From contig JAFKAC010000010.1 in NCBI GenBank assembly GCA_025766275.1, positions 1,674,001-1,738,000 on the forward strand: 64,000 nucleotides of DNA. The letters run 5' to 3'. Position 1 is the stretch's first letter. Each line of letters opens with the position of its first letter. The translations under genes and the position numbers were made by a program. Shown piece after piece: positions 61,784 through 64,000 of the stretch. This DNA comes from Lactarius indigo (Eukaryota; Basidiomycota; Agaricomycetes; Russulales; Russulaceae). The notes under the pieces were generated by a model that saw only the letters and a list, made by a program, of their open reading frames with translations, made no database searches and was not told the origin of the DNA.

Positions 61784-64000
61784 CCCATCACCTTTGTCAA
61801 TTTGTATAACCATAATTTTGCTCTGATCCTTAGTATATTGTGTGATCTCACATCTACATATGCTAGAAAACATAGTGTATTTTTTTTTTAAGAAAGAAAG
61901 CTAGGAAAGAGCTGATCTACTACAATCTTTCAGAATTTTCAGATATAGGTACATTGGCAGAGGTATGAGAACAATAGTGTGTTACTCTAATACATTAATT
62001 AAACTGTAGCTACATGTACCCTTATTAGTCAAAAATATATTATTGTTTTGTGAATGCAAATACAGCTGAAATGCCATTTTTTGCACTAAAATGCTTTGCT
62101 AGTTGTAATGTCAGTTGAAACACATTCATTTAAAACACACTGAACATGTGTTCATTGCTGATATTTGATAGTATTTCACAAAATATAACTAGATATTAGG
62201 GGCAAGGTCTTTATCTTGCCAATTTGTCACAACTTCTAAAAAATTATAACAATTATTTATATAGAGATTTGTTAAACTTTTTAAACATTTCAGGATTCTG
62301 TGTTTTCTAATGTGGCAGCCACCTTGCATCCCTGACATAGAAGACTAGACTTGCTCACATTGAGCTGAATATTCCTACTGTAATGTTACAATAGTGGTGA
62401 AATATATAAACAGAAGAGAAAGGAAAATGAGGCAAAAACCAAAGGAAATAAGGGGCAGTCAAGATAGCAAGATAGAGATGGTATGTGCAAATCACCCTTT
62501 TGATGTCAGGCTTAGCATGCTTGTGTTTAATCCAAGAATATATCCTAGTGACAATGATTATTAAATAAAAAGAAATAGAAAGGTGAAATATAGTAATAAT
62601 AGAAGGTCTTAGTTCAAAAATTAGGGCAAAGGAGCATCCACAGTAAGGCAAGATAAATCTCCACAGATATTAGCCTGATCCTGTCCTGCCTGGATCTTTG
62701 TGCTGGACACTTCTCAAAAAGTTAGGCCTATAGCACAGTTTAGCAGTGTGCCTACTGGAAAAAGGTTGACAAGACAATATAATCCATGAGGTATCTGATG
62801 AGGTGGGCTTTAATAATAGAAGTTCAAAAAAAAAAAAAAGACATATAGGCAACTGAGTAGGATTATCATCATTTGTAAAGAGGCACCTCAAGTGGCATAG
62901 CACCACCTTTGACCTTGCCTTTGACAGGTTAACTATAAATGGGATCAGTTATATCCAAATAACATAATGAAGGACAAAGCATATCTGCTTGAGACTTGAA
63001 AGATCCTGAGACCTCAAGTTTGTAAGTTCTTGCAGAATGTTGTTCTAAGACAACACATGATATCAAAAAAAAAAAAAAAGACTAAAAGACTAACATGAGC
63101 TTGCTGGGTGTTATTCTAATTGTTACCCCATAGCCATTGAATCACCCCATAGAATCAAGGGGGGGCATAACTGTGAATCAACACATTGAATAGATAATTC
63201 TCTTCAAGTAGAGCTAAACTTGTACCTTGGGGGTTGGCATGTACCACTGCTTGGGTGCAAGCTTGGGTGACAATATCATGTTCATATAGTATTGAGCGAT
63301 ATTGATCGTTGAGAGTACACCGTTCGTTCAAGGGGCACTCATCTGAGATTATATAGTGAGATTACACACCATTTAATATAGTATACATATGGAAACTTGC
63401 ATCCACCCTATAACGATATATAGTGACATTGATAACATTGCCTAGAGTAAGAGGGGGATGTAGATACAACAGGCAGTTGTACAGTGGGGTTATGCAGTTG
63501 GGCAGGAAGTAGAACTGCTGCTCATAGGGGATAGGTGGAGGCAGTGTAGCCATTTTAAACTGGTATATTAGTTGATTAGATGGTGGCAAAAAACCTTTGT
63601 GAGGTCTAGCTAACTTCTCAGATAAGGAAATGTAAAATCACATATTGAAATCCTCCTACAATGGCCTTCAGAGGCTGTTATTCTCAGCAAAAAAGAAAAG
63701 TCACAAAAAGTCACAAAAAGTCAGGCTAAGGTTAATGTATAGTCACTGGGTAGTTAATGACAAGGTTAATGACCATTTCATTGACTTTTTGTTGATTGAT
63801 GTTCTATTTTTTTGACTTTGAATTGATTATAGAAGTCAAGTTCTAGTTATTAAAAAGTCAACAAAAAGTTTATAAGAAGTCACTTTAAGTCATTGACTTT
63901 TCATAAATGATGTTTTTTGACTTTGAATTGACTGTAGAAGTTAAGTGCAAGTTAGTAAATAACTCAACAAAAAATCAACAAAAGTCAATGGAAAGTCATT
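61784..64000. other. AT-rich right end without a recognisable gene
   Basis: 2.2 kb of AT-rich DNA with A-runs at 62826-62839 and 63066-63079, each in the context caaaa..aagac. Short open frames (up to 98 codons) on minus have no family features. It begins with the right target duplication of Gyp1.3 and is probably the DNA into which that element inserted. No tRNA-like cloverleaf noticed. Confidence 0.6.
63780..64000. repeat. Imperfect tandem repeat, about 110 bp unit, cut by window edge
   Basis: The block gatgtt..tttttgactttgaattga..tagaagt.aagt..agtta.taaa occurs at about 63798-63880 and again at about 63908-63990, with matching flanks rich in agtcaacaaaaa. Before it (63696-63725) aaaagtcac is repeated in a row. 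Confidence 0.65.

Noticed and set aside
61784..64000. Small protein genes on the minus strand of the AT-rich end
   Set aside because: Short, hydrophobic, AT-driven frames without start context, introns or known motifs.

Overview
The window is an almost pure pile of nested retrotransposons from a fungal genome, most likely an Agaricomycete (mushroom-forming basidiomycete). Evidence for a fungus: chromodomain-carrying Ty3/gypsy elements (chromoviruses), a Tad-like LINE tail, a KDZ-type transposase fragment with a short GT..AG intron, self-priming LTR elements, and strong CpG-to-TpG decay of older copies. No host gene, tRNA or rRNA could be supported. The only plausible unique DNA is the AT-rich right end (61784-64000) and a small piece at 45737-45911.

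Families (names are mine). Gyp1: chromovirus with gag, pol and a third ORF (ORF3) carrying four zinc-knuckle-like motifs. Gyp2: related chromovirus whose pol continues past the chromodomain into a long extension, with a conserved overlapping +1 frame. Gyp3 and Gyp4: two other gypsy families. Cop1: Ty1/copia. LTR-G: an LTR family with no coding part seen here. There are also one LINE tail and one KDZ fragment.

Layout. 1-1110: two reverse Gyp1 LTRs. 1111-8105: decayed Gyp2.1, whose pol is split by a solo Gyp1 LTR (3467-4844) that itself holds a LINE tail. 8261-9671: reverse Gyp2.2 end, its LTR split by a solo Cop1 LTR. 9672-12159: very decayed Gyp1.1. 12160-12284: LTR-G fragment. 12285-14947: Cop1 5' part. 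14948-30651: Gyp1.2, split by the youngest element, Gyp2.3 (18102-25888; LTRs differ at 3 of 479 positions, all frames open). 30652-37400: Gyp3. 37410-38667: Gyp2.4 3' end. 38668-40260: KDZ fragment and its remains. 40269-45410: reverse Gyp4, split by a solo LTR-G. 45416-45735: forward LTR-like block. 45917-61783: reverse Gyp1.3, split by reverse Gyp1.4 (50180-58083), which is complete apart from one nonsense codon in pol. 61784-64000: AT-rich DNA without a gene.

How the genes work together. In Gyp1 and Gyp2 the transcript appears to start about 33 nt after a TATTTAAA box. Its first 11 nt match an 11-nt primer site two bases after the LTR, as in Tf1-type self-priming. Gag is translated first, from what looks like a GTG codon. 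Pol is in the -1 frame behind a slippery heptamer (GGGTTTT or GGATTTT) just before the gag stop. Pol carries protease, RT, RNase H, integrase (D-X60-D-X35-E in Gyp2.3) and a chromodomain that should direct insertion to marked chromatin. The least understood part lies 3' of the chromodomain: ORF3 in Gyp1, and the pol extension plus overlapping frame in Gyp2.
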